A stretch of 37,694 nt of DNA from Candidatus Poribacteria bacterium (GCA_022827225.1 JAJDTJ010000022.1:1-37694), one strand, 5' to 3'; counted from the first letter of the stretch, positions 24,685 through 34,113 are shown. Translations and numbers: made by a program. The notes: generated from the sequence alone by a model not told the origin.

Positions 24685-24978
24685 ATGAAGCATATTCTAT
24701 TCTTCTCAATACTTTTATGTGCCATCGCGATGCCGGTGCTTGCTGAACTAACGCCTCAAGAACTTGATAATCTCCGCGCAATTGTCAAAGAAAAAATCAA
24801 GCCGCTAAACATTGATATCGGCACACTAAAAACGGACATTGTCCAATTAGATGGTCGTTTAACCGACGTTGAGAAGCAGAGCTTATACGCGACAAATGTA
24901 ACTTATGGTCTAATATTCCTTATTATAGTCGCTATAGGTATCCGCGCTTGGACGCGAAAAGGGACCGCGACACATTAA
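24685..24978 (+). CDS. Small secreted protein with helical region and C-terminal TM
   Basis: The 97-residue protein has a signal peptide (1-20, VLA cleavage), a charged helical stretch with coiled-coil character (about 22-66), a transmembrane helix (about 72-87) and a basic end (RAWTRKG). AAGGAGA precedes ATG 24685, which is preferred over an upstream in-frame ATG. It is followed after 17 bases by the UbiD-family gene. No family was recognised; the topology puts the helical part outside the cytoplasm. Confidence 0.65.
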   Translation: MKHILFFSILLCAIAMPVLAELTPQELDNLRAIVKEKIKPLNIDIGTLKTDIVQLDGRLTDVEKQSLYATNVTYGLIFLIIVAIGIRAWTRKGTATH

Positions 24979-24995
24979 AAAATGAAGGGACTTAC

Positions 24996-26441
24996 ATGGC
25001 ATACGATAGCCTCACAGCGTTTGTGAAAGCCTTGGAACGCGCAGGTGAACTCAAACGTATCAAAACAACTGTATCCCCAGACCTCGAGATTGCTGAAATC
25101 ACCGATCGCGTGAGTAAAGCAGAAGGTCCCGCACTTCTGTTTGAAAATGTTGAAGGTAGCAAGATGCCGCTCCTGATTAATACCTACGGTTCTTACCAGC
25201 GGATGGCGATGGCACTCGGTGTTGACGATCTCGAACAGATCGCATCCGAAATTGAGGGCATGATCAAATTGGATGCGCCTGAATCCCTCCTGGATAAGGT
25301 GAAAATCCTCCGGATGCTGTCTCAACTGGCGAACTTCCCCCCGAAAACTGTCAAAAAGGGTGTCTGCCAAGAGGTTGTCCTTACCGGTGAAGATGCCTCC
25401 TTAGATGTCCTGCCGCTCATTAAATGCTGGCCCCTCGATGCTGACCGATATATTACCTTACCGCAGGTTTTTACGCATAGCCTCAAAACAGGACAACGGA
25501 ATGTCGGGACTTACCGTTTGCAAAAAATAAACCCACACGCATTAGCGATGCATTGGCAGATTCATCACGATGGTGCCGCGCATCATCGCGAGTATCGTCA
25601 AGCCTCACAGCAGATGCCTGTGGCAATCGCCATCGGCGGCGATCCCATAATGTCTTACATCGGTACGGCACCGTTACCCTCCGGTATTGATGAACTCCTC
25701 TTCGCAGGGTTCCTCCGAAAAGCGAATGTCGAAATGGTGCCTGCGAAGACGATTGATATGCTTGTCCCTGCCGATGCAGACATCGTGATTGAGGGGTATA
25801 TCGAACCCGATGAGACCTGTATAGAAGGACCTTTCGGGGATCATACCGGTTTCTACTCCTTGGCAGATGAGTATCCGCTGATGCATATCACGGCGATTAC
25901 GCACCGTAAGAACCCTATCTATCAGACAATCATTGTCGGCAAACCGCCAATGGAGGACTGCTACATGGGGAAAGCGACCGAGCGGATCTTTATGCCGTTG
26001 ATTAAGACGCAGCTCCCAGAACTCGTGGACATGAATCTACCCTTGTTCGGTGTGTTCCACAATTTCGCACTCATTTCTATTGACAAACGTTACCCGTTTC
26101 AGGCAAAAAAGATGATGCACAGTTTCTGGGGTCTCGGACAGCTGATGTTTAGCAAAATCATCATCGTTGTTGATAAAGATGTCAATGTTCAGAATGTTGA
26201 AGAGGTGCTTTTCTATGTCGGGAGCAATGTCGATCCGAAACGGGATATAACCATCGTCGAAGGACCTGTTGATGTCTTGGATCACGCCTCCCCACTGATG
26301 GGTGCAGGGTCTAAGATGGGGATTGATGCCACAACGAAGTGGGCAGAGGAAGGCTATCAACGCGAGTGGCCCGAAGAGATTCGGATGTCCGACGATGTGA
26401 TCGCGTTGGTTGATGAGAAGTGGAAAAAGTATGGATTTTGA
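24996..26441 (+). CDS. UbiD-family prenyl-FMN-dependent decarboxylase
   Basis: The 481-residue protein is a UbiD-type decarboxylase. The catalytic Arg174 lies in NVGTYRLQ, and Glu277 and Asp282 fall in EGPFGDHTG, where Fdc1/UbiD have their Glu-Arg-Glu triad (Asp in place of the second Glu, as in many UbiDs). The prFMN-binding core and C-terminal DAT-KW segment are present. Members decarboxylate aromatic or unsaturated acids. Because mqnE and mqnA lie in the same window, this could be the decarboxylase of the futalosine pathway, but the genes are 9 kb apart and another aromatic substrate is equally possible. The partner flavin prenyltransferase (UbiX) is not seen. ATG 24996 with AAGGGA upstream is chosen as start. 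Confidence 0.88.
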   Translation: MAYDSLTAFVKALERAGELKRIKTTVSPDLEIAEITDRVSKAEGPALLFENVEGSKMPLLINTYGSYQRMAMALGVDDLEQIASEIEGMIKLDAPESLLDKVKILRMLSQLANFPPKTVKKGVCQEVVLTGEDASLDVLPLIKCWPLDADRYITLPQVFTHSLKTGQRNVGTYRLQKINPHALAMHWQIHHDGAAHHREYRQASQQMPVAIAIGGDPIMSYIGTAPLPSGIDELLFAGFLRKANVEMVPAKTIDMLVPADADIVIEGYIEPDETCIEGPFGDHTGFYSLADEYPLMHITAITHRKNPIYQTIIVGKPPMEDCYMGKATERIFMPLIKTQLPELVDMNLPLFGVFHNFALISIDKRYPFQAKKMMHSFWGLGQLMFSKIIIVVDKDVNVQNVEEVLFYVGSNVDPKRDITIVEGPVDVLDHASPLMGAGSKMGIDATTKWAEEGYQREWPEEIRMSDDVIALVDEKWKKYGF

Positions 26442-26472
26442 GAAATCGGAATAAGAAGTTAGGAGAAGAAAG

Positions 26473-27543
26473 ATGACAGAAACGATTTACGATGTCGCAG
26501 TCATAGGCGCGGGACCCGCTGGCACGCAAGCCGCTGTCTCAGCGAGCCATCAGATGCGGCACGTTTTGGTGCTACACTCTGGAAAGGTCAGTTTCAGTCG
26601 GGGGCGCGCGTATTGGTCAAAGTCAGTAGAAATTGAAGACGCACCCGTCTTTCCCGGTATCATCGGACCTCATTTTGCAAAAGAGCTCATGAAGTGGATG
26701 GAGAGCCGACCCGTCGTTGATTTCATGCTCGGATCCGAAAAACGTAAAACCGGTATTGATATACGCGACGGCATGGTGACGAAACTCACACGGAACGGCG
26801 AATTCTTTGAACTCGAAGCCTCTACAAAAACGATCAAACAGAATACACCGTTAGAAGTGGCATCTTTTAAATCTCGGACGGTCGTTGTTGCTGCTGGGTT
26901 TGATGACAAATGGCCCGACATCGAATTCGATGCCGCTGCAGAACGACTCTATAAGCAGTATGCAACCGTCTTCCGCTACGCAGGGAATAAAAAGGGGTGG
27001 CACGTCTGTATCCGTTGCGATGGGCACCTCCACGTCAATGAGCATCTCGCACTCCTCGGTGTCGGAGACTACATCTACGAGGCGGCGATCGGTGCACAAG
27101 ACTTCACAGATAAAATTACAATCCTAACAAACGGCAGACCGCACGGAATGTCGGCACCTGTCCTCGAACAGGTGAAAGCCCGTAAAATTAATATCATTGA
27201 AACAAAAATTAAACGGCACATCGGAGAAAAAACAGACCTGTTAGGATTTGAGATGGTTGATGGAAGCGAATTGTTTTTCCACGGTTTCCTCGTTGATGAA
27301 GGACTCATTCCGAACACGAAGTTCCTTGAAGGATGGGATTACCAGAAAGACGAGGAGGGATTGATTGTCACAAATGAGGATATGCAGATGCTTGATAGCA
27401 GTGATGAACCGATTCCGGGGCTTTTTGCCGCCGGGGACATCGTCGCCGGTGAACGGAACCTCATCGCAACAGCGTTCGCACTCGGACAGGAGGCAGGTTT
27501 GTCAGCGTCGGACTCTTTGCGTCGTTGGCATTTCCCACATTAG
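26473..27543 (+). CDS. Thioredoxin-reductase-like flavoprotein
   Basis: The 356-residue protein has the FAD-binding GAGPAG at 12-17, a second Rossmann region around 190-205, and the C-terminal FAD motif GLFAAGDIVAGE. A redox pair Cys179-x-x-Cys182 in WHVCIRCDGH sits where thioredoxin reductase has CATCDG. The NADPH-binding loop reads LLGVGDYIYEAA instead of GGGDSA, so nucleotide preference may differ. AGGAG precedes the ATG. It lies between the UbiD-family gene and polA on the same strand. It could be a ferredoxin- or NADPH-dependent reductase; the electron acceptor is not evident. Confidence 0.8.
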   Translation: MTETIYDVAVIGAGPAGTQAAVSASHQMRHVLVLHSGKVSFSRGRAYWSKSVEIEDAPVFPGIIGPHFAKELMKWMESRPVVDFMLGSEKRKTGIDIRDGMVTKLTRNGEFFELEASTKTIKQNTPLEVASFKSRTVVVAAGFDDKWPDIEFDAAAERLYKQYATVFRYAGNKKGWHVCIRCDGHLHVNEHLALLGVGDYIYEAAIGAQDFTDKITILTNGRPHGMSAPVLEQVKARKINIIETKIKRHIGEKTDLLGFEMVDGSELFFHGFLVDEGLIPNTKFLEGWDYQKDEEGLIVTNEDMQMLDSSDEPIPGLFAAGDIVAGERNLIATAFALGQEAGLSASDSLRRWHFPH

Positions 27544-27561
27544 GGGGCACTTAGCGGAATC

Positions 27562-30435
27562 ATGCAAGACGCAGAAAAGGACACGCTCTATATTATTGAT
27601 ACACACGCCGAAATATTTCGGGCGTACTACGCCATTCGCGGCGGATTGACAAGCAGCGTCACCGGTGAACCGACGCATGCCGTGTTCGGATTCGCAGGAA
27701 CGCTTATTCGGATTTTGTCGGAACTTCAAGCAAAATATATCGTCGCCGCGATTGACACACCCGGCGACACGTTCCGCAATGAACTCTATTCGGAATACAA
27801 GGCGAACCGATCGCCAGCACCAGATGATCTGGTGACGCAGATTCATCGCATTTTACAGCTGCTCGACGCGTTCGGTATACTAACGCTTGGTAAACCTGAA
27901 TTAGAGGCGGACGACATCATCGCATCTGTTACGCAAGCCGTACTTGACGATCCAGAAGCACAAGGGATCAATGTCTCTATCATTTCCAGAGACAAAGACC
28001 TTGAGCAGCTCCTCGGTGACCGTGTGACAATGCTCGATCTCCATAATGATAAAATCCTTGATGTTCGAGAGTTGTGGGAGACAAAAGGTATAAAACCGTC
28101 GCAGGTCGTTGATGTACTCGCATTGATGGGGGATACCTCCGACAACGTCCCAGGTGTCGAAAAGGTCGGCTTGAAGACAGCTGCACAGTTGATTCAGCAA
28201 TACGGTTCCATTGACGGTATTTTCGACAACATTGATAAAATTAAGGGGAAACGCCGCGAGAATTTAGAAAAGGCGCAGTCACAACTCCCACTTTCAAAAC
28301 AGTTGGTAACCTTGGTCAGAGACGCTGATTTGGATTTTTCTATAGAGCAGGCACGGGTTAAACAGCTTGATCTCCAGAAAATCCTCCCACTTCTACAAGA
28401 ATTGGAACTCAAGCGTTATGAGGAGGTCGTCCGGAAACTCGCCGGTGGAGATGTTCAGTCCTTGGCGACACCGACGACACGCAAAGAACGGGTCGCGGAA
28501 TTGGAGAAGAAAACCGATGCCATTTTAAATAAAGGCGATTATGATACCGCCGAAGTCGGCGATTATTCGGCGGTTCTTACAATCGACCAATTGGAAGCAC
28601 TCGTTAGCACCCTATCGGTACAGGAGATTATCAGCTTCGACACTGAGACGGACGGCTTGGACCGTGAGGCGACGCTATGCGGGTTAAGTTTCTCGTGGAA
28701 ACCGAAGCAAGGCGTTTATGTGCCGATCCGTTCACCGCAGCCTGAAACGCATCTGGATACAGAGACGGTGATTTCCGCACTTAAGCCGATTCTGGAAAAT
28801 CCCGATCTACCCAAATGTGGACATAACCTTAAGTTTGACGCAGGTATTCTTATCAGGAACGGTATTAAACTCCAAGGTGCCGTTTTTGATACACTCCTCG
28901 CAAGCCAATTGGTTGACACACGAACCCCGTCTCATAATTTGGATACATTGGCACTGCTCCATTTGGAGCACAAGATGATCTCTTTTGATGAACTGACAAG
29001 CAGCGCAAGTCGTTCAGCAGCCACCGACGGTGATGTCAACCAAGCTGAACTCTTCAGTGAAGAAAACGCACAACAAAAGACAATAGATGAGGTCCCCTTA
29101 GCGGAAGCCACTATTTACGCTGCAGAAGATGCCGATGTTGCGTTACGACTCTATCGCTTTCTGACACCGAAACTTGCGGAGATCGGGATTACGGAATTGG
29201 TACGCGATATAGAATCACCGCTTGCACCGGTTCTCGCCGAGATGGAATATAACGGTATCGTCTGTGATAAGGCGGAACTTAAACGTCAGGGCACGGCGAT
29301 TGAAAAACTCGTTGAGGACCGACAAGATGAGATTCACGGGATTGTCGGACACCGATTTAATATTGACTCGCCAAACCAACTTGCCGAAGTGCTGTTTGAA
29401 GAGCTCGGCTTCAAACCGGTGAAACGCACACGCGGCGGCAAAATCTCCACAGATGTTACTGTTTTAGAGGCACTCTCCCTCAGAGAGGATGTCAACGATC
29501 CGAAGACGAGTGTACCGCGCCTGATTATTGAATATCGGCAATATCGTAAACTACAGAGCACCTATCTCGCGCAACTCCAGAGTGCCGTTGATACGAGAAC
29601 AGACCGTATCCATACGCATCTCTATCAATTAACGACAGCGACGGGACGATTGAAGTCTGACCGTCCAAATCTGCAGAACATTCCCGTCCGGACAGAAATC
29701 GGCAGACAGTTACGCCGATCATTCAGGGCACCGGAGGGGAGTAAACTGATCTGTGCAGATTATTCACAGATTGAACTCCGTATCCTTGCACATTTCAGTG
29801 AGGACGACAGCCTAATTGAAACGTTCAACCAGGATTTAGATATCCATACAGCGGTGGCTTCGCAGGTGTTTGATGTTCCGGCGGACTCGGTTACGCGGGA
29901 ACTTCGAGATAAGGCAAAGACAATCAATTTCGGTATCATCTACGGTGTCTCTCCGACAGGCCTCGCGCGTCGGATTAAAGGGATGACTGTACAAGAGGCG
30001 ACAGTCCTCATTAATGATTACAAAACGCGTTTCCCGGGGATTGATCGTTTTCTACAGCAGTGCGTCCAATACGCATCGGATCATGGGTACGTGAGTACGC
30101 TCACCGGCAGACGGCGAGCAATCCCTGAAATTTATTCTACGAACAGGAGGCGGCGCGGGCTCGGTGAACGCCTCGCGATTAATACTGTTGTGCAAGGTTC
30201 CGCCGCGGACCTGATGAAGGCGGCGATGGTGCATGTCCAACGCCGAATAGATACGGACAAGCTGCCGTTAAAAATGCTCCTGCAGATTCATGATGAATTG
30301 GTACTTGAGACCCCGGAATCGCTTGCCGAAGGGCACGCACAAATCGTGTGTGAAGAGATGGAAAATGCAATGCCACTTCTCGTACCGCTTCGTACAGAGG
30401 CGGGGATCGGCGATAATTGGATGACTGCAAAGTAA
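27562..30435 (+). CDS. polA: DNA polymerase I
   Basis: The full-length 957-residue Pol I has a 5' nuclease domain (1-290, YIIDTHAEIFRAYYA), an active-looking 3'-5' exonuclease (Asp360 and Glu362 in SFDTETDG, HNLKFD, and YAAEDAD) and the polymerase domain. Motif A Asp733 is in ADYSQIELR, the O-helix has Arg782, Lys786, Phe790 and Tyr794, and motif C has His910-Asp911-Glu912. The Phe at the O-helix predicts discrimination against dideoxynucleotides. It starts 18 bases after the flavoprotein gene with a weak ribosome-binding site. All key residues are conserved. Confidence 0.98.
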   Translation: MQDAEKDTLYIIDTHAEIFRAYYAIRGGLTSSVTGEPTHAVFGFAGTLIRILSELQAKYIVAAIDTPGDTFRNELYSEYKANRSPAPDDLVTQIHRILQLLDAFGILTLGKPELEADDIIASVTQAVLDDPEAQGINVSIISRDKDLEQLLGDRVTMLDLHNDKILDVRELWETKGIKPSQVVDVLALMGDTSDNVPGVEKVGLKTAAQLIQQYGSIDGIFDNIDKIKGKRRENLEKAQSQLPLSKQLVTLVRDADLDFSIEQARVKQLDLQKILPLLQELELKRYEEVVRKLAGGDVQSLATPTTRKERVAELEKKTDAILNKGDYDTAEVGDYSAVLTIDQLEALVSTLSVQEIISFDTETDGLDREATLCGLSFSWKPKQGVYVPIRSPQPETHLDTETVISALKPILENPDLPKCGHNLKFDAGILIRNGIKLQGAVFDTLLASQLVDTRTPSHNLDTLALLHLEHKMISFDELTSSASRSAATDGDVNQAELFSEENAQQKTIDEVPLAEATIYAAEDADVALRLYRFLTPKLAEIGITELVRDIESPLAPVLAEMEYNGIVCDKAELKRQGTAIEKLVEDRQDEIHGIVGHRFNIDSPNQLAEVLFEELGFKPVKRTRGGKISTDVTVLEALSLREDVNDPKTSVPRLIIEYRQYRKLQSTYLAQLQSAVDTRTDRIHTHLYQLTTATGRLKSDRPNLQNIPVRTEIGRQLRRSFRAPEGSKLICADYSQIELRILAHFSEDDSLIETFNQDLDIHTAVASQVFDVPADSVTRELRDKAKTINFGIIYGVSPTGLARRIKGMTVQEATVLINDYKTRFPGIDRFLQQCVQYASDHGYVSTLTGRRRAIPEIYSTNRRRRGLGERLAINTVVQGSAADLMKAAMVHVQRRIDTDKLPLKMLLQIHDELVLETPESLAEGHAQIVCEEMENAMPLLVPLRTEAGIGDNWMTAK

Positions 30436-30898
30436 ATTTTTTCAGTGAATACTGACCGCTGACCGCAGGCGGCTAACGAAAAAAAACGCAATATTTTTGC
30501 TATCAATAAAATTTTATTGACAAATGATAAAGGTTGTGATATAATTTAGTGTAAAGTTTAAGGGAAATGTGATAGTGTCCGCTGGCAAAGTTACGAGTGG
30601 TGTTTTGACAGTGTTACGGTTTGGAACCGAAACCCGTCTCTTTTATGAGAAGGAATAAGGCTTCCGACAAGAGATTGATGAACGCTAATTTTGCAATCTT
30701 TCCTACGCTTGCTGCCAAATTTCTGCCTTTGAAAATGCTGACAGTGCTCAGTTTTCTCATTTTCCCGTATTTTCATTACCCTATGCCGGTGTATTGAAAA
30801 AGATTGGTTCACGGGGATGCATTGTGTGTCCTTGTGGTGTACCGTATGTTTTTATTCTGTCGGTTAGGGTACATATAATTTCTAAAAGGAGAAACGAG
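30436..30898 (+). other. Long leader/intergenic region before the RRM gene
   Basis: These 463 bases hold no gene. They contain a perfect promoter (30517-30545) and then about 350 bases of leader to the RRM start. The leader includes small hairpins such as CGGTT-TGG-AACCG and a nested stem whose arms are GTCTCTT and AAGAGAT. Just after polA is the short run ACTGACCGCTGACCGC. No riboswitch or known RNA family was recognised, and a separate small RNA is possible. Confidence 0.5.
30517..30545 (+). promoter_or_regulatory. Perfect sigma-70 promoter with extended -10
   Basis: TTGACA (30517-30522), a 17-base spacer and TATAAT (30540-30545), with TGA just before the -10, match consensus at every hexamer position. 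A transcript would start near 30552, about 350 bases upstream of the RRM start codon. Confidence 0.85.
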
Positions 30899-31195
30899 AT
30901 GAATATCTACGTTGGCAACGTGCCTTACGCCGCCACGGAAGAAGACCTCGAAACGCTTTTTGGTGAGTATGGGCCAGTTGCTACCGCTACGATTATCCGT
31001 GACCGGTATGATGGTCGCTCCAAAGGGTTTGGATTTGTTGAAATGGAAAACCAAGAGGATGGCGAGCGAGCAATAGAAGCGTTGGATGGTCAAGAAATGA
31101 TGGGACGTCCCCTGAAAGTCAACCCCGCGCGCCCTCGCACGGAACGCCGCGAGCCTCGTCGGTACGATGACAGAGACGACGACATGGAAATGTAG
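30899..31195 (+). CDS. RRM-type RNA-binding protein
   Basis: The 98-residue protein is a single RRM with RNP2 IYVGNV and RNP1 KGFGFVEM and a charged tail rich in Arg and Asp (RREPRRYDDRDDD). Such small RRM proteins in bacteria (for example cyanobacterial Rbp) are RNA chaperones, often cold-induced. AAAAGGAG lies five to six bases before ATG 30899. The very long leader and perfect promoter suggest strong transcription with post-transcriptional control, as in cold-shock genes; this is inference. Confidence 0.93.
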   Translation: MNIYVGNVPYAATEEDLETLFGEYGPVATATIIRDRYDGRSKGFGFVEMENQEDGERAIEALDGQEMMGRPLKVNPARPRTERREPRRYDDRDDDMEM

Positions 31196-31393
31196 GTTGT
31201 TTCCTGTTAGCTTCGGCGCTACTGCGCTTGCATGAATCTCTGAAGTAGGAAAGAAAACACCGCAAAGGATGTAACATCTTTTGCTGTTAGCAAATTTTGC
31301 CTCGGTTCGGGATCTGTTTTACGAAACATATCTCAAATCGAGGCTTATTTGTTTGTGCAAACCGGATACGATGGGGGAGCATCCATTGCCTGC

Positions 31394-32389
31394 TCAGGTG
31401 CTCACGCCGATTGCTTTGCGGACCTTCGCCATAATCGGTGCCGCGATGGCGCGCGCCTTTTCTGCCCCGTTTTCAAGGATTCTATCCAACTCGTCTGTGT
31501 TGTTCATCAAGGCGTTATAGCGGTCCCGTTTGTCGGCGAAAGCCGAGTCCAATAATTCAAACAGTTCTTGTTTCATGGCACCGTACGCGAGACCGCCCTC
31601 AAGATAGAGCTGCCGTTTTGCAGCGACGGCATCCGCCTCCGCGAAGTGCTGATAGATTGCAAAAATGTTGCATTCATCAGGGTCTTTCGGCTCTTCAGGT
31701 CGCTTGGAATCGGTTACAATACGCTTGACCGGTTTGAGTACTTGCTCCGGTGGCGCGAAAATCGGGATAACATTGTTATAGCTTTTGCTCATCTTTCTGC
31801 CATCAGTTCCAGGGATTGTCATCACTTCTTTCCGAATTACGGCTTCAGGAATCGTCAAGACGTTACCGTAATTTTTATTGAAGGTGAGCGCGACATCGCG
31901 GGTAATCTCAAGGTGTTGCTGCTGGTCAAGCCCAACCGGTACAAAATGTGTTCCAAAGAGTAAGATATCTGCCGCCATAAGTACGGGGTAGGTAAAGAGT
32001 CCGATGTTAATATTTTTGTCCGCTTCACGTCCCGCTGCGATGTTATCGTCAACAATTGCTTTGTAAGCATGGGCGCGGTTCAGCAAGCCTTTTGCTGTGA
32101 AACAGGACAACGCCCACGCCAGCTCGAATACCTCTGGAATATCGGATTGGCGATAGATAATCTCTTCATCTGGATTTAACCCCAGGGCTAACCATGTTGC
32201 CGCTGCTTGGTAGGTGAGATCCGCCAACTGTTTTCGGTCCCTGACGGTCGTAAGGGCGTGGTAGTCTGGTATGAAATAAAGGGCTTGGAACTTTTCAGCG
32301 AGTTCCAACGAAGGCTTAAGCATGCCGAGATAGTTGCCGATATGCGGCGCGCCTGACGGTTTAAGCCCTGTCAAAGCAATCTGTTTCAA
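31394..32389 (-). CDS. trpS: Tryptophanyl-tRNA synthetase
   Basis: The 331-residue class I synthetase has the HIGN motif at 16-19 (in PSGAPHIGNY) and KMSKS at 199-203, the usual length for bacterial TrpRS, and the tryptophan-binding region GLDQQQHLEITRD. The start is TTG at 32389 with AAGGAG 11 bases upstream; no ATG fits. The promoter at 32455-32483 lies just upstream. The remaining 198 bases to the RRM gene hold no other gene. Confidence 0.97.
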   Translation of the reverse strand: MKQIALTGLKPSGAPHIGNYLGMLKPSLELAEKFQALYFIPDYHALTTVRDRKQLADLTYQAAATWLALGLNPDEEIIYRQSDIPEVFELAWALSCFTAKGLLNRAHAYKAIVDDNIAAGREADKNINIGLFTYPVLMAADILLFGTHFVPVGLDQQQHLEITRDVALTFNKNYGNVLTIPEAVIRKEVMTIPGTDGRKMSKSYNNVIPIFAPPEQVLKPVKRIVTDSKRPEEPKDPDECNIFAIYQHFAEADAVAAKRQLYLEGGLAYGAMKQELFELLDSAFADKRDRYNALMNNTDELDRILENGAEKARAIAAPIMAKVRKAIGVST

Positions 32390-32454
32390 TTCGATCTGTG
32401 CTCCTTCTTGTGTTAAGTGCTGCTACTCGTGTGTCGCCAAGTATGTGTCAGTTA

Positions 32455-32483
32455 AATATACCTGAAAAAATTGAGAATGTCAA
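32455..32483 (-). promoter_or_regulatory. Promoter of trpS
   Basis: Minus-strand TTGACA (32478-32483), a 17-base spacer and TATATT (32455-32460). The -35 overlaps the stop codon of the SAM hydrolase gene and one arm of the palindrome TGTCAAA-TTT-TTTGACA (32478-32494), which may be an operator. Confidence 0.65.
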
Positions 32484-33307
32484 ATTTTTTGACAGGATTT
32501 ATGGACTTTCCGTATAACAGCGGCATCGCCCCGTTTTAAACCTAACTGCTTTTCGGCACTGCTGCCGTTTATAGCGATTTCTAACAACCCAGAACTTCCG
32601 ATAATTGCCAAAGGTTCACCGACCGCAGATTCGGCGTAGGTGCGGTTGAGCCGCGTAAGCCGCGTCCCTTGGACGTTGATCTCATAACCCGATGCTTCTC
32701 CCACAAGGGCGCTTGCCGAAATATTTGTTATCGCGTTGCCGAACCTATCGATTTTGACAATTTGTCCGGTTATCGTGTTCCCCGAGATCTCTGGGATCGG
32801 AATCGGAAGGTGGACGAGATTTTTGACCGGTGACCCGATGTCCGCAAGCGGCACCCCACACGATAAATGCGCGGCGACCGGGGCGAAAATGTCTCTACCG
32901 TGGAATGTATTGCTGACCTCCGGCAGACAGTAAGCCGGATTCTCAATTGCCACGACGTTTATTCGGGACTCCGCACTGCCATCAATATCTTGTAACAGAT
33001 ACCCTAACACGCCGTTGTCGGGACAGACGAAGAATGCACCGTCTATTTCACAAACCATCGCCTGTCTATCACTCCCGACTCCCGGATCCACAACGACGGT
33101 ATGAATCGTGCCTCTCGGAAAATAGCGGTAAGCAGAATGGATAGTGAAAGCCGCTTCATAGATATCCTGCGGTGGAATGGCGTGTGTGAGATCCACCACC
33201 TGCACACTCGGATTGATACCGAGAATAACACCCTTCATTGTTCCGACGTAAGCATCACTCGTGCCGAAGTCGGTCGTTAGCGTGATGATACGAGGAGATT
33301 CGTTCAT
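32480..33307 (-). CDS. SAM hydrolase (DUF62/SAM hydroxide adenosyltransferase)
   Basis: The 275-residue protein belongs to the family that includes fluorinase and chlorinase but usually hydrolyses S-adenosylmethionine to adenosine and methionine. Markers are TTDFGTSD (11-18), VVDPGVGS and RFGNAITNI. No halide-specific loop is evident, so hydrolysis is the better guess. ATG 33307 opens the conserved first strand; an in-frame GTG at 33334 is a possible longer start. The gene follows the isomerase stop by five bases or overlaps it by 22, so the two are coupled. Confidence 0.9.
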   Translation of the reverse strand: MNESPRIITLTTDFGTSDAYVGTMKGVILGINPSVQVVDLTHAIPPQDIYEAAFTIHSAYRYFPRGTIHTVVVDPGVGSDRQAMVCEIDGAFFVCPDNGVLGYLLQDIDGSAESRINVVAIENPAYCLPEVSNTFHGRDIFAPVAAHLSCGVPLADIGSPVKNLVHLPIPIPEISGNTITGQIVKIDRFGNAITNISASALVGEASGYEINVQGTRLTRLNRTYAESAVGEPLAIIGSSGLLEIAINGSSAEKQLGLKRGDAAVIRKVHKSCQKI

Positions 33308-33312
33308 TTTAT

Positions 33313-34113
33313 TTACAGATTCGCCTGCATCCACGCGAAACTTTTCCGTTGACCCGTGCCATCGTTTTCTCTACCCTCATACTCACAGCACCATACACCG
33401 TCATAACCGGCTTCTCTCAAGCATCGAATTGCCTTAGCGAGGTCTATTTCGCCTTCGCCGAGCGCCTCACCACGGTAGTTTCCACGTGAACCTGTCCCGT
33501 CTTTCAGATGTGTGTGCAAGGTATAAGGTGCAACGATTTCATAATACCTGCCGACTGTCTCTAAATCGTGACCTGCCCAGCGGTAGTTCATGGTGTCCAT
33601 ATTCGCGCCGACATGCTTGGAGCCGACACGTTCAAAGAGTTCTACCTGCAAATCGCCGTTGTTTGTAACGATCCCGTGATTGTCCACAGCGAGATAGACC
33701 TGTTCGCGTTCGGCGAATTCGAGGCACCGTGTGAGACACCCCGCCATCGCTTCGACCCATCGACTTTCGGGGACAGCGTCTTTCGCGGCACCGCCTTCTG
33801 TCCGGAGCACTGAAGTACCGACCCGTTTGGCAAGTCCGGCGATGCGTTCCATCCGCGAAACTTGGGCACGGATCGCCTCTTCTTCCAATAGGACGAAATC
33901 GTTCCCCGCTGCGAGCGCGGAGACCTGTAATCCGTAACCCTCAACTTGCTTTCTCACGGCTTCGGCATTCTTCTCAGGATCCGAAGTTTCCGAATTCCAG
34001 ACATCGCTAATCTGAAGTTCTACATAATTGAAACCTGTATCACTTGTAAATCTCAGAAAATCGTCAAGCGATTTACTGGCGTAGTTGTAATGGATAAGTC
34101 CAAATTTTGACAT
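33313..34113 (-). CDS. TIM-barrel sugar phosphate isomerase/epimerase-like protein
   Basis: The 266-residue protein has the AP-endonuclease-2/xylose-isomerase-like barrel, with metal-ligand candidates in AVDNHG, ANMDTMNY, HTHLKDG and CCEYEG. Members isomerise or epimerise sugars and inositols. ATG 34113 has GAGGAG ten bases upstream and opens the first strand; a longer frame upstream lacks a signal. It leads a two-gene unit with the SAM hydrolase. Confidence 0.85.
   Translation of the reverse strand: MSKFGLIHYNYASKSLDDFLRFTSDTGFNYVELQISDVWNSETSDPEKNAEAVRKQVEGYGLQVSALAAGNDFVLLEEEAIRAQVSRMERIAGLAKRVGTSVLRTEGGAAKDAVPESRWVEAMAGCLTRCLEFAEREQVYLAVDNHGIVTNNGDLQVELFERVGSKHVGANMDTMNYRWAGHDLETVGRYYEIVAPYTLHTHLKDGTGSRGNYRGEALGEGEIDLAKAIRCLREAGYDGVWCCEYEGRENDGTGQRKSFAWMQANL

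Noticed and set aside
30874..30879. TATAAT close to the RRM start codon
   Set aside because: The -35 at proper spacing is poor, and a start there would place the ribosome-binding site at the very 5' end. The promoter at 30517-30545 is far better.
31196..31393. Possible terminator or small gene between the RRM gene and trpS
   Set aside because: TTTGCT-GTT-AGCAAA followed by TTTT is a weak AT-rich stem, and no frame has a start signal, so I do not call a feature here.
32480..33307. Fluorinase/chlorinase function for the DUF62 protein
   Set aside because: The family fold is shared, but no halide-specific loop was recognised and most members simply hydrolyse SAM.
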